Positions 1 through 6,806 of a stretch of DNA of 52,512 nucleotides are shown piece after piece. Position numbers and translations under genes: made by a program. The DNA lies in NCBI GenBank assembly GCA_024330265.1, contig JANDLT010000037.1:1-52512 (forward strand), in the 5' to 3' direction. The stretch is from Pyrinomonadaceae bacterium MAG19_C2-C3. Its GTDB lineage: Bacteria; Acidobacteriota; Blastocatellia; Pyrinomonadales; Pyrinomonadaceae. The notes under the pieces are model-generated. The model had not been told where the DNA came from and searched no databases. It saw only the letters and a list, made by a program, of their open reading frames with translations. Position 1 is the stretch's first letter. Every line of letters starts with the position of its first letter.

Positions 1-164
1 TTCATACTGCCGACTTTATCATGCAATTCAATCAGGTTACAAAAATAATATATTCATATAACCTCTTTAATAAATACTAACTATTATTACCCTTCTAAAT
101 GGCAAAAATAATGTATTGTCTGCGAATGTGAAACATTTTGGTCAATAACGGTGAGATACACTGA
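1..164. promoter_or_regulatory. AT-rich leader with a 15-bp near-perfect direct repeat
   Basis: No gene is seen here. The stretch is much more AT-rich than the coding DNA. It contains two copies of caaaaataatRtatt, at 40-54 and 103-117, that differ at one base and lie 63 bp apart. Its place directly upstream of the first gene of the partition/maintenance block suggests a promoter or protein-binding region, but nothing in the sequence proves that. The left edge of the window cuts whatever lies before it. Confidence 0.3.
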
Positions 165-953
165 ATGCGTGCTAACCGACGCCGCCATCGCTGTCACGAC
201 TTCCTCGCTACGCCCGATGCGATTCGCGCAATTTGCAACTCGTTGCGGCTGCGGCTGCCTGCTGTTATTCCTAAACAAGAAACAGAGTTTCGGCGATTTC
301 TCTTTGCGGTCAGACATATCGAACGCCATCCCGCGACCGACACCAAACGCGGTCGTCCCGGTCGTTGGGAGCGTCAGGATTTGGTTAAAGCCGCAAGCGT
401 TTTGCGCTCCATTCTTGAGCGTGAAACACAAGGTCGCGTTTCGCTTTCGTCATTCATCGCGCAATATCTTCCCGTACTTGACTTCCCTCTTGACGTGTTG
501 GACGCACTTTCTTCCGACGAGATAAATTTACCGGAAGCGGCGCAACTCGCCCGCCTCACTCCTCTACGGCTTGACTGCACGACCGCACAGGCACGTTCAC
601 TACGCCGCAAGATTTTGCAATCACATTTGAAATTTCATGGATCGCAGAACGCTTTACGGCAGCGCGTGAAAGAGATACTCGGTGAAGTCGCAACGGTTTC
701 GTCCGAGAATATGACGACAATAGTGCAGAAGGTTGATGCGATGCTTGAGATTGACCCTGAAGATAAGCGACATCTCTTCTACGAAGAAATGAAGCGACTC
801 TTTTATGCAATGCGCGAAATCGAACCGGAAGACGTTGATGAGGTGGCACTCGAACGATTTATGGCGGCAGCGGATGAACTCTCGAATGTCATCTATTCAA
901 TTGAACTGAAAAGAAGAGCGCGCATCCGCACGTCTCAAAAGTTTATTGTTTAG
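165..953 (+). CDS. Conserved hypothetical protein with ParB-like helix-turn-helix segment
   Basis: This 262-aa basic protein has no catalytic motif that I recognise. After a basic N-terminus, the segment at about residues 75-135 (FIAQYLPVLDFPLDVL, then INLPEAAQLARLTP) resembles the helix-turn-helix part of ParB/KorB-type proteins and of an uncharacterised family seen next to plasmid or chromosomal maintenance genes. The C-terminal third is helical and acidic (FYEEMKRLFYAMREIEPEDVD). It precedes parA on the same strand, so a role in partition or replication control is plausible. There is no ParB nuclease/CTPase domain, so I do not call it ParB. The ATG at 165 has only a weak ribosome-binding site (ggtgag), and translation may start further in, for example after the Arg-rich stretch. 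Confidence 0.6.
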   Translation: MRANRRRHRCHDFLATPDAIRAICNSLRLRLPAVIPKQETEFRRFLFAVRHIERHPATDTKRGRPGRWERQDLVKAASVLRSILERETQGRVSLSSFIAQYLPVLDFPLDVLDALSSDEINLPEAAQLARLTPLRLDCTTAQARSLRRKILQSHLKFHGSQNALRQRVKEILGEVATVSSENMTTIVQKVDAMLEIDPEDKRHLFYEEMKRLFYAMREIEPEDVDEVALERFMAAADELSNVIYSIELKRRARIRTSQKFIV

Positions 954-1098
954 TCATCATTCTTTTCCGATCTGGAAATGAATCAGTCTCTCAGGTATGA
1001 ATTATTTATGTATTTCAGTATATATGTATTTATGAAATATGCTTGTATTATAGATGGATAAATGATATATAACTTCATCAGTAGAGAGGAGATAGGTT
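954..1098. promoter_or_regulatory. AT-rich region upstream of parA, candidate promoter/centromere
   Basis: The 145 bp between the first gene and parA turn sharply AT-rich from about 997 to 1080. They hold short repeated words: tatgtattt near 1007 and again near 1023, and runs such as gatatata. Small ParA/ribbon-helix-helix partition operons often carry their centromere and autoregulated promoter directly upstream. Base composition and position fit that, but no clean iterated site is visible. A good ribosome-binding site (gaggagat) ends the region, just before the TTG start of parA. Confidence 0.35.
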
Positions 1099-1746
1099 TT
1101 GGCTATCGTTGCAGTGACAGGTCGCAAAGGCGGAATCGGAAAAAGCACTATTACTGCGAATCTTGCCGCAGAGCTAATAGAGCTTGGGCATAAGGTCGTT
1201 GTGCTTGACACAGACCCACAGCAGAGCCTCATAGCGTGGGCGGGACTAGGTGACGGAGTGCTTTCAACGTGCGTGGAAGCGGTGGACACCGCTAAACCTG
1301 AGAAGTTCCGCGAATACGTCGAACGAGCAGCCAAGAAAGCAGACAGAGTGCTGATTGATACTCCGCCCGGTTTTGCTGACCCGGCACTTCTGGCTTCCCT
1401 GCTGGCAGATGTTGTGTTGCTGCCAGCCGGACCTTCGCCGCTCGATATTATGGCGGCGCGAGAAGCACTGGAGCTAACAAAAGAGGCGCGCGCACAGCGA
1501 AACGGTCGTAAGCCTCTAATTCGCTTCATACCATCAAAGGTGTTGGCGAACACTAATTTGGGGCGCGATTTGAAAGCATCGTTAGAAGGGCTGGGTGAAA
1601 AAGCGTTGCCGACGATTTGCCAAAGAATTGCGGTCGCAGAAGCGGCATTAAGCGGTCTGACAATTCGAGAGTATGCTAAAGGCTCGCCTGCCCATACAGA
1701 ATTTATGTCCCTAGCTAAAGCATTAGAGGAGGTAATCAAGAAATGA
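1099..1746 (+). CDS. parA: ParA-family partition ATPase
   Basis: This 215-aa protein is a short (type Ib-like) ParA/MinD-family ATPase. ParA binds ATP and non-specific DNA and moves plasmid copies apart through its centromere-binding partner. The deviant Walker A motif is complete (KGGIGKST, residues 10-17). It is followed by the switch segment VVVLDTDPQQS (about 35-45) and the Walker B-like VLIDTPPG. It lacks the N-terminal HTH of long ParA proteins, so autoregulation probably falls to its partner. The start is TTG at 1099, preceded by gaggagat. Its stop overlaps the ATG of the next gene (ATGA), which indicates translational coupling in a two-gene partition cassette. A VirC1-like role in transfer is an alternative for this fold, but position favours partition. 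Confidence 0.88.
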   Translation: MAIVAVTGRKGGIGKSTITANLAAELIELGHKVVVLDTDPQQSLIAWAGLGDGVLSTCVEAVDTAKPEKFREYVERAAKKADRVLIDTPPGFADPALLASLLADVVLLPAGPSPLDIMAAREALELTKEARAQRNGRKPLIRFIPSKVLANTNLGRDLKASLEGLGEKALPTICQRIAVAEAALSGLTIREYAKGSPAHTEFMSLAKALEEVIKK

Positions 1747-2057
1747 GTGGTAAAGCTCGTTTGACAGAACTTGCTACACGTATTTCGGAAAAACGTAAAG
1801 ATGTAAGTCCGAAAGATGTAAATCCGAAAGACGTTATTCCGATTAACATAAATATGAATAGACTAGAGGCTAACCCATCGCATGGCGAGAAGGGCGACTT
1901 TGTGAAGATCACAATCACCATGCCGCCTGCCGTGTACGAGTTAATCGCTAGGGAGGCGGCACGGCGCAAAATGTCGAAGGAGCGCGATCCAAACATTTCG
2001 GCAATCATCCGGGAAGCCTCGGTTCAATACTTGGAAGGTAACGGGGCAAAAGCCTGA
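1743..2057 (+). CDS. Ribbon-helix-helix partner of ParA (centromere-binding candidate)
   Basis: This 104-aa protein is translationally coupled to parA through an ATGA overlap. The N-terminal half is basic and contains a triplicated VxPKDV-like segment (residues about 20-38: DVSPKDVNPKDVIP), probably flexible. The C-terminal half (FVKITITMPPAVYELI, then helices ending ISAIIREASVQYLE) has a beta strand followed by two helices, as expected for a ribbon-helix-helix DNA-binding dimer. In type Ib partition systems the small RHH protein binds the centromere, stimulates ParA and represses the operon. That role is inferred from fold and position. Confidence 0.7.
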   Translation: MSGKARLTELATRISEKRKDVSPKDVNPKDVIPININMNRLEANPSHGEKGDFVKITITMPPAVYELIAREAARRKMSKERDPNISAIIREASVQYLEGNGAKA

Positions 2058-2084
2058 AGCCTCTTTCCGTCGAAGGAGTTTGTT

Positions 2085-2366
2085 ATGAACACAGAAGAAG
2101 TTTCTGACCAAAGCGCGGTAAAAGAACCGGTCATCCAGCAGGGACGACAACTCTATGAAGGCAAATTGAAGTTAATGCTTGAGCCGGAACACACAGGAAG
2201 GTTTGTCGCCATCGAACCGGAAACGGGTGACTACTTTCTTGGCGACACGGACGCCGAAGCATTGTTCGCCGCGCACGCCGCGCTGCCCGACAGCCGCTTT
2301 TACCTCAAGCGCATTGGTTACGAATACACGCACCGAATCGGCAACTATGGCATCCATCACGGGTAG
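2085..2366 (+). CDS. Small hypothetical protein coupled to a retropepsin-like gene
   Basis: This 93-aa protein begins with a good ribosome-binding site (gaaggag). Its core (GRFVAIEPETGDYFLGDTDAEA, written here in two parts: GRFVAIEPETGDYF and LGDTDAEALFAA) is typical of a small family found beside clan AA aspartic proteases in bacteria with many toxin-antitoxin-like modules. The gene's last 20 bp overlap the start of the protease gene, so the two are co-translated. No catalytic residues are evident. An antitoxin-like or chaperone-like partner role is only an inference from the pairing. Confidence 0.6.
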   Translation: MNTEEVSDQSAVKEPVIQQGRQLYEGKLKLMLEPEHTGRFVAIEPETGDYFLGDTDAEALFAAHAALPDSRFYLKRIGYEYTHRIGNYGIHHG

Positions 2367-2724
2367 GGTTACAGACCGGCTTGAGCCGCTCGTCTCTGTG
2401 CGCCTCATGGCGGGTAGGGAAGTCGAGTGTCTGGTTGACACCGGCTTTGTCGGCGGCGCGCTAGTGTTGCCACAGTCAATCGTTGATGAGATTGGGCTAC
2501 CTGTCATTGGTCATGAGGATGATTTGTGGATGGTCGGAAATGAGAAGACGACCGCCGCCCTTGCTGCCGCGCAGATTGAATGGCTCGGCGAGGTTAAGTC
2601 TGTAATCGTCATCGTCAAAGACGATCTGCTCATCGGCTCGCAATTGCTCGAAAACACACAGCTTGTCATTGACTATGAAGCGCGCACGCTGACCATCAAC
2701 CGCAAACAGGGAAGCATCGTATAG
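2347..2724 (+). CDS. Clan AA (retropepsin-like) aspartic protease
   Basis: The protein is 125 aa if it starts at the ATG at 2347, which I prefer. Longer readings of this frame only overlay the preceding gene. It carries the single catalytic VDTGF motif (about residues 29-33) and the second hydrophobic turn LIGSQLLENTQLVIDY near the C-terminus, as in dimeric retropepsin-like bacterial proteases. A homodimer would be needed to assemble the two-aspartate active site. The gene overlaps the upstream small gene by 20 bp. Natural substrates of these small plasmid or chromosomal clan AA proteins are generally unknown. Confidence 0.7.
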   Translation: MASITGRVTDRLEPLVSVRLMAGREVECLVDTGFVGGALVLPQSIVDEIGLPVIGHEDDLWMVGNEKTTAALAAAQIEWLGEVKSVIVIVKDDLLIGSQLLENTQLVIDYEARTLTINRKQGSIV

Positions 2725-2773
2725 TTTCGTAAGTGGTCGAACCCATTCGTGACGGGATCAGAGCGCGCGACGG

Positions 2774-3373
2774 ATGAAAAAGATGAAACCAAAAGCATAC
2801 CTTTTGATATTCGACGGCATGGCTGATTGGGAAGCGGCTCATGCACTGTGCGAGATCAATAAGTCAGGCAGGTATGAGGTCATGACTGTAGGGTTTTCCG
2901 CCGAGCCAATTTCATCAATGGGCGGTTTGCGGATCGTTCCTGAAACTACGATCAAGGATGTAAACCCGGACGAAGCGTGCATCTTCATCATGCCGGGTGG
3001 AGATATGTGGGAGCAAAATACGAATGAGGAAATCACCATCCTTCTTCGTCGCCTGAACGCGAGGCAAGTGCTTATCGGAGCTATTTGCGGCGCAACGCTG
3101 GCAATCGCCAGAGCGGGACTGACGCGCGAATGTCGTCACACGAGTAATGCGAAGGAGTACCTGAAGGCGATGGTTCCCGACTATCAAGACGAAGACTTTT
3201 ACGCTGATGAAATTGCTGTCACCGATCAGAAGATAATCACGGCGAGCGGCTTGGGCAGCGTAGAGTTTGGGCGCGAGGTAATAAGAGCGTTGAACCTTTA
3301 CAGTGAAGCCGATACTCAAGTGTGGTTTGAGATGTTCAAACATGGTGTGTACCCAAGAGCCGAAGCCGCTTAA
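2774..3373 (+). CDS. DJ-1/PfpI family (class I glutamine amidotransferase-like) protein
   Basis: This 199-aa protein has the length and fold pattern of the DJ-1/PfpI superfamily. It has an N-terminal strand (KAYLLIFDGMADWEAA), the conserved IFIMPGGD turn, and a nucleophile-elbow cysteine in IGAICGATLAIARAG (about residue 110), followed by TSNA. Family members act as deglycases, chaperones, proteases or amidases, and the exact activity cannot be read from sequence. Translation can start at ATG 2774 or the in-frame ATG at 2783. It is a solitary accessory gene between the protease pair and the toxin-antitoxin remnant. Confidence 0.75.
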   Translation: MKKMKPKAYLLIFDGMADWEAAHALCEINKSGRYEVMTVGFSAEPISSMGGLRIVPETTIKDVNPDEACIFIMPGGDMWEQNTNEEITILLRRLNARQVLIGAICGATLAIARAGLTRECRHTSNAKEYLKAMVPDYQDEDFYADEIAVTDQKIITASGLGSVEFGREVIRALNLYSEADTQVWFEMFKHGVYPRAEAA

Positions 3374-3409
3374 CGAGATTTTTGTTCGGCGGCTCAGGAA
3401 GGATTAACG

Positions 3410-3739
3410 ATGAGCCTTTCACTACAAACTAAGCCCGTCCCACTTACCACTAATGAACACGGCGTTATGCGCGTAGGCAGTACGCGCGTCTCATTAGACA
3501 CCGTGATCTTCGCTTACAAGCAAGGGGCAACGCCGGAGGAGATCGTAGCTGATTACTCGACGCTCGACTTGTCGGACGTGTACGCGGTCATCACCTACTA
3601 CCTTCAAAATGAAGCGGAGGTCGAAGACTATCTGCAACGGCGGCAGGCACAACGCGACGAAGTGCGCCGCGAGATGGAAACACGTTTCCCGCAAGCGGGC
3701 TTACGTGCGCGGTTGCTGGCACGCCGTCAAAATGTTTAA
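3410..3739 (+). CDS. DUF433-family antitoxin-like protein
   Basis: The protein is 109 aa with a good ribosome-binding site (ggaagg). The core VMRVGSTRVSLDTVIFAYKQ followed by GATPEEIVADYSTLDLSDVYAVI is the DUF433 signature, a winged-helix-like domain usually found as the antitoxin partner of DUF5615 PIN-like proteins. The tail is Arg-rich (RAQRDEVRREMETRF). The gene directly precedes its expected partner by 3 bp, but that partner is broken. If the toxin is dead, this antitoxin is an orphan that may only bind its own promoter or neutralise a homologous toxin elsewhere. Confidence 0.72.
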   Translation: MSLSLQTKPVPLTTNEHGVMRVGSTRVSLDTVIFAYKQGATPEEIVADYSTLDLSDVYAVITYYLQNEAEVEDYLQRRQAQRDEVRREMETRFPQAGLRARLLARRQNV

Positions 3740-3742
3740 GCC

Positions 3743-4086
3743 ATGCTAAAGCTTGCCACCGACGAAGACTTCAATAACCGCATCTTGCGTGGTGTACTCC
3801 GGCGTAGTCCCGACCTCGATATTCGTCGAAAGCAAGATACCGGTTTGGGACGCGCTGACGACCCGCAGGTACGGCAAGTGAAGGGCGTGTATTACTCACG
3901 CACGACGCGAGCACAATGGCGGGTTTTGCTTACGAGCGAGTGATGCAAGAGCTACCGATGCCGGGCGTGTTTGAGGTGCGTCAAGAAGTACCTATCGGCA
4001 TCGCTATCGAAGAGGTTTTGATTTTGGCTGAGTGCAGCATCGAAGGTGAATAGGAAGGGCAAGTCGGTTTTCTGCCGCTTCGCTGA
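3743..4086 (+). pseudogene. Broken DUF5615 (PIN-like) toxin gene
   Basis: The frame from ATG 3743 begins as a normal DUF5615 protein (MLKLATDEDFNNRILRG and so on, to ADDPQV) and then derails near 3870. The rest of the domain continues in another frame: ASEGRVLLTHDASTMAG, FAYERVMQELPMPGVFEV, VPIGIAIEEVLILAEC. A short deletion, not a multiple of three, explains this. The second half then meets a TAG at 4051-4053, where family members usually have Trp (GE-W-EGQV). After it, the family-like EGQVGFLPL can still be read before a TGA at 4084. Two independent lesions argue for a real pseudogene rather than one sequencing error. Confidence 0.75.
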
Positions 4087-4201
4087 TGAGGGATTCTAAG
4101 ACCACGATGCAGAGAGAATGTAATGAAACTCAAGCGGATGCGATGAGTAATGTGGGAGGCACAGAGCGTGTGCGATCAGGTGCTAAATTCATGATTTTTG
4201 G

Positions 4202-4331
4202 TGTTGCACTTCAAGGGAAATACATGTTGCACCTCAAGGGAAATGTTGCACTTCAAAGGAAGGAATGTTGCACCTGAAGGGAAGAAACGTTGCACTTCAA
4301 AGGAAGGAATGTTGCACTTCGAGGGAAAACG
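4202..4331 (+). repeat. Six iterons of the replication origin
   Basis: Six directly repeated units start at 4202, 4225, 4244, 4266, 4288 and 4310, a spacing of 23, 19, 22, 22 and 22 bp. The consensus is TGTTGCACYTCAARGGAA followed by a short purine-rich tail. Unit 5 starts with C instead of T, and unit 2 has lost three tail bases. The array ends about 105 bp before the rep start. Iterons next to an initiator gene are the hallmark of iteron-controlled theta plasmids, in which Rep binds the repeats to open the origin and to limit copy number by handcuffing. An AT-rich stretch with tctatacatatcaacaac follows toward rep and may hold the promoter or melting region. Confidence 0.85.
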
Positions 4332-4437
4332 ACTTTCCAGAAGAGTAATAGAATCAACGGTTTTCAGCCGATTTTCGGTTGCTACACAGTCTTAAACAGT
4401 TCTATACATATCAACAACAGGGGGAAGTGTTGTTGCG

Positions 4438-6060
4438 GTGAAGAAAAATCTCAAAACTCAAGAGCAGCTTGAACTCCAAAAGTCCGAAGAGATTCAGGCA
4501 TCCGACTTTATCAAGATCGAGAAGAATCTGACTTCGCTCGGCTTCTTCACTCCATCGAGCAAAATCACAGGAACACCTAAAGCCAAGACTATCAGCTTCA
4601 CAACTTTCGTCGAGGGCAAGCGTGAATCGGCGAGCGTGACCATCGCTCCAAGCGTGCTGCATTCGCTTCCGACTACCGCTGACCAAGACAAGTATTTCGC
4701 TTTTCACAAAATCATCAGCGAGCGGCGAAGAGAAGGCGAAGCGATTTCAAACCCGGTCGGTTTTACTTCGGCGGAACTCCTGCGGTTACTTGATCGGAGA
4801 GTGCGGACAGGGAAGAACTACGACGACATTACAGCATGGTTGAAGCGCATGACTTCTACCACCGTGATCTCTGAAAGCGCGGTCTATCTGGCTGGCAGAA
4901 AATCTTGGGCGTCCGACACATTCCACGTCTTCGAGCGGGCGGTATCTTTCGGGCGCGAGTTGCCTGATGGAACGGTAGCCGACAAGAACTATGTGTGGCT
5001 TTCAGAGTGGCAGTTAGAGAACATCAACAACAACCATCTGCTACCGATTGATTTCGAGTCTTACAAGCGACTCCGAAATCACATCGCCAAAGCCCTCGTC
5101 CCGATTCTTCAAATCTGGCTCTACACGACTCAAGATGAAGGAGTCTTTGAGAAGCGGTACGAGAAGTTTTGTCAACACCTCAACATCAGCGAGTACAAGC
5201 ACCTATCGAAGATTAAAGAGAAGCTATCACCGGCACTCAACGAACTTGTCGAGTACGGCTATTTGTCGTCTTGGGAGATTGAGAAGACGGCGGACGATAA
5301 AGATTACAAAGTCACTCTCTATCACGGCGAAAAGTTCTACCAAGACGGACGCAAACGCTTGGCGCAGAAAGCGACGGCAACAGCGTACAGGCGAGACGAG
5401 AAACCTTCTCAATCAAAACTTCCGTTGTTGAATGGAGAGCGCGCAACGCAAGCCAAAGATCAGTCGCAATCTTCAGTGACTGCATTGCCATTGACTGCGG
5501 AACAGGATCAGCTAATCAGCAGACTGTTAGAGCATGGCGTACACCAAGAGACGGCGACCGATCTTGTTAAGACCATGTCTGAAGAGGTCAATCTTCAACT
5601 CGAATACCTACCTTACCGGACGGTGAAGAAGAACAAGGGCGGTTTGCTGCGCGACGCGATCCTCGGTCGCTGGACGCCGCCTGATGAGTACGTCGAATTG
5701 AAGAAGCAACAACTTGAACAGCGAGAAAACCAAGAGCGGCAGAAGAAAAAGAAAGCTGCCGAAGCTGAAGCAGAGGCACGCCGAAAGGAAGAGGAAAACT
5801 CGAAGCGCGAGTACCTTGCTTACCTGAAAGCAAAATTGGAACTGATAGAAAAGAGCAAGCCGAAAAGATACAGTGCCTTCATAAAAGATACTGCTGCGAA
5901 AAGAGCCACCCTTGAAAATGATCCTGCTCACAAAGGCGCGGCAAAGAAAATTCATTTAAGGCTTTTTGATGATGAGGAAAGTCACCTTGAAAGATCACGC
6001 GAGTTTTTCAATGAACAGACTTTTGATGAATGGTCAAAACAGTTCAACGAATCGCAGTAG
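4438..6060 (+). CDS. Plasmid replication initiator protein (RepA/RPA-like)
   Basis: The 540-aa protein starts at GTG 4438 behind aggggga, immediately downstream of six iterons. The central part (about residues 75-310) has the winged-helix pattern of plasmid initiators: FTSAELLRLLDRR, YDDITAWLKRMTSTTV, VWLSEWQLENINNNHLLPID, YKRLRNHIAKALVPILQIW and a second winged helix ending in VEYGYLSSWEI. This resembles the replication initiator protein A (RPA) type. The C-terminal part (about 410-500) is a highly charged coiled coil (KKQQLEQRENQERQKKKKAA and on), longer than usual for initiators. It is expected to bind the iterons and recruit host helicase. The family assignment is by pattern, while the initiator role is well supported by context. 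Confidence 0.82.
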   Translation: MKKNLKTQEQLELQKSEEIQASDFIKIEKNLTSLGFFTPSSKITGTPKAKTISFTTFVEGKRESASVTIAPSVLHSLPTTADQDKYFAFHKIISERRREGEAISNPVGFTSAELLRLLDRRVRTGKNYDDITAWLKRMTSTTVISESAVYLAGRKSWASDTFHVFERAVSFGRELPDGTVADKNYVWLSEWQLENINNNHLLPIDFESYKRLRNHIAKALVPILQIWLYTTQDEGVFEKRYEKFCQHLNISEYKHLSKIKEKLSPALNELVEYGYLSSWEIEKTADDKDYKVTLYHGEKFYQDGRKRLAQKATATAYRRDEKPSQSKLPLLNGERATQAKDQSQSSVTALPLTAEQDQLISRLLEHGVHQETATDLVKTMSEEVNLQLEYLPYRTVKKNKGGLLRDAILGRWTPPDEYVELKKQQLEQRENQERQKKKKAAEAEAEARRKEEENSKREYLAYLKAKLELIEKSKPKRYSAFIKDTAAKRATLENDPAHKGAAKKIHLRLFDDEESHLERSREFFNEQTFDEWSKQFNESQ

Positions 6061-6067
6061 ATTATTT

Positions 6068-6271
6068 ATGTGCAATGAAAGCGACAAGAGTGTAGTTTCC
6101 AGTGAAGTCGGTGAAAGACGATTGCGTTTGGTCAAAGAGGTTTCAGAGAAAAAGGCAACTCAGCTTACCGAACTAAACGCGAAGGAACTGCGCGAGTTGA
6201 TTGAAGAAGTCCAGCGCAAAACGCCACGCAAGAAGAACGAAGACAACGATTTGTTGCCACCCGCAGCATGA
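6068..6271 (+). CDS. Small charged hypothetical protein downstream of rep
   Basis: The preferred reading is 67 aa from ATG 6068, 7 bp after the rep stop. An earlier in-frame start inside rep is less likely. The protein is highly charged and probably one long helix (LRLVKEVSEKKATQLTELN, KELRELIEEVQRK), with the tail NEDNDLLPPAA. It is likely co-transcribed with rep and with the next gene 9 bp downstream. The function is unknown; copy-number control or a Rep partner would be a guess from location. Confidence 0.5.
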   Translation: MCNESDKSVVSSEVGERRLRLVKEVSEKKATQLTELNAKELRELIEEVQRKTPRKKNEDNDLLPPAA

Positions 6272-6280
6272 ACGGTACGG

Positions 6281-6592
6281 ATGAAATTAACCGCAAAAGA
6301 CTTGTCACTAAATGCAACAGCTCTCGAGCTATTGCGCGATGTTGAAAGGGGCAAGCGTGTCTTCGAGCCGGAAGCAGATACGCGAGAGTCGCTCGGTGAA
6401 TTTCAGGATATGGTGAAACTATTAAGGGAATTAGAAACGCGCCGCCTTATCGTCGAGATCAGCGGTTTGAACATGGCGCGGTGCGGCGAGAAAAGCGTGA
6501 TAGACAAAGTGCGTCTGCGCGGCGGGCTGACGGTGAAGGGAGAAGCCTTACTTGCACATTATGATACCAGTGATGATGAGCGTGCGGCGTAA
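6281..6592 (+). CDS. Small hypothetical protein, paralogue of the gene at 39385-39663
   Basis: The 103-aa protein follows the small gene after rep. Its pattern is a helix (ATALELLRDVERGKRVFEP), a second helix (ESLGEFQDMVKLLRELETRR), a variable loop, then GGLTVKGEALLAHYD. This suggests a small winged-helix-like fold. The same arrangement (FEP, EF..V..LREME.LGIV, VVGGLTEEGRRLL) appears in the 92-aa protein at 39385-39663 on the other strand, so the element carries two diverged copies. Similar domains occur as small plasmid-borne regulators, but no function can be assigned. Confidence 0.6.
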   Translation: MKLTAKDLSLNATALELLRDVERGKRVFEPEADTRESLGEFQDMVKLLRELETRRLIVEISGLNMARCGEKSVIDKVRLRGGLTVKGEALLAHYDTSDDERAA

Positions 6593-6596
6593 GTAA

Positions 6597-6806
6597 TCAA
6601 GCAGATTTTTCTTGTCGTGCTGAGTGATTACGATGCCTCAGATTCGCGTTCGTTTTGGCAATCAAGTCTTCGGCTTCCTTGTTGCCATCGCGCATCCTTC
6701 GTTCCCGATAACAAGACCAACAGCAAAGCGTCCCAACATCTTTGTCTCGGCGACACAAAGGGCAAATCAGACTTGACCTGACGAATGGTAAGTCAATTTG
6801 CGTCAT
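6597..6806 (-). CDS. Small zinc-ribbon-like protein
   Basis: The 69-aa protein has a C-x2-C ... C-C-x2-C arrangement (ICPLCRRDKD, then GTLCCWSCYRER; cysteines about residues 15, 18, 28, 29 and 32), followed by a basic tail. This indicates a zinc ribbon. Its ATG overlaps the stop of the upstream primase-like gene (ATGA), so the two are translated together. A DNA-binding accessory role in replication is inferred from this coupling. Confidence 0.55.
   Translation of the reverse strand: MTQIDLPFVRSSLICPLCRRDKDVGTLCCWSCYRERRMRDGNKEAEDLIAKTNANLRHRNHSARQEKSA

Noticed and set aside
4086..4395. Small frames running through the iterons
   Set aside because: Their sequence is only the translated 22-bp repeat, so the array is an origin and not a gene.
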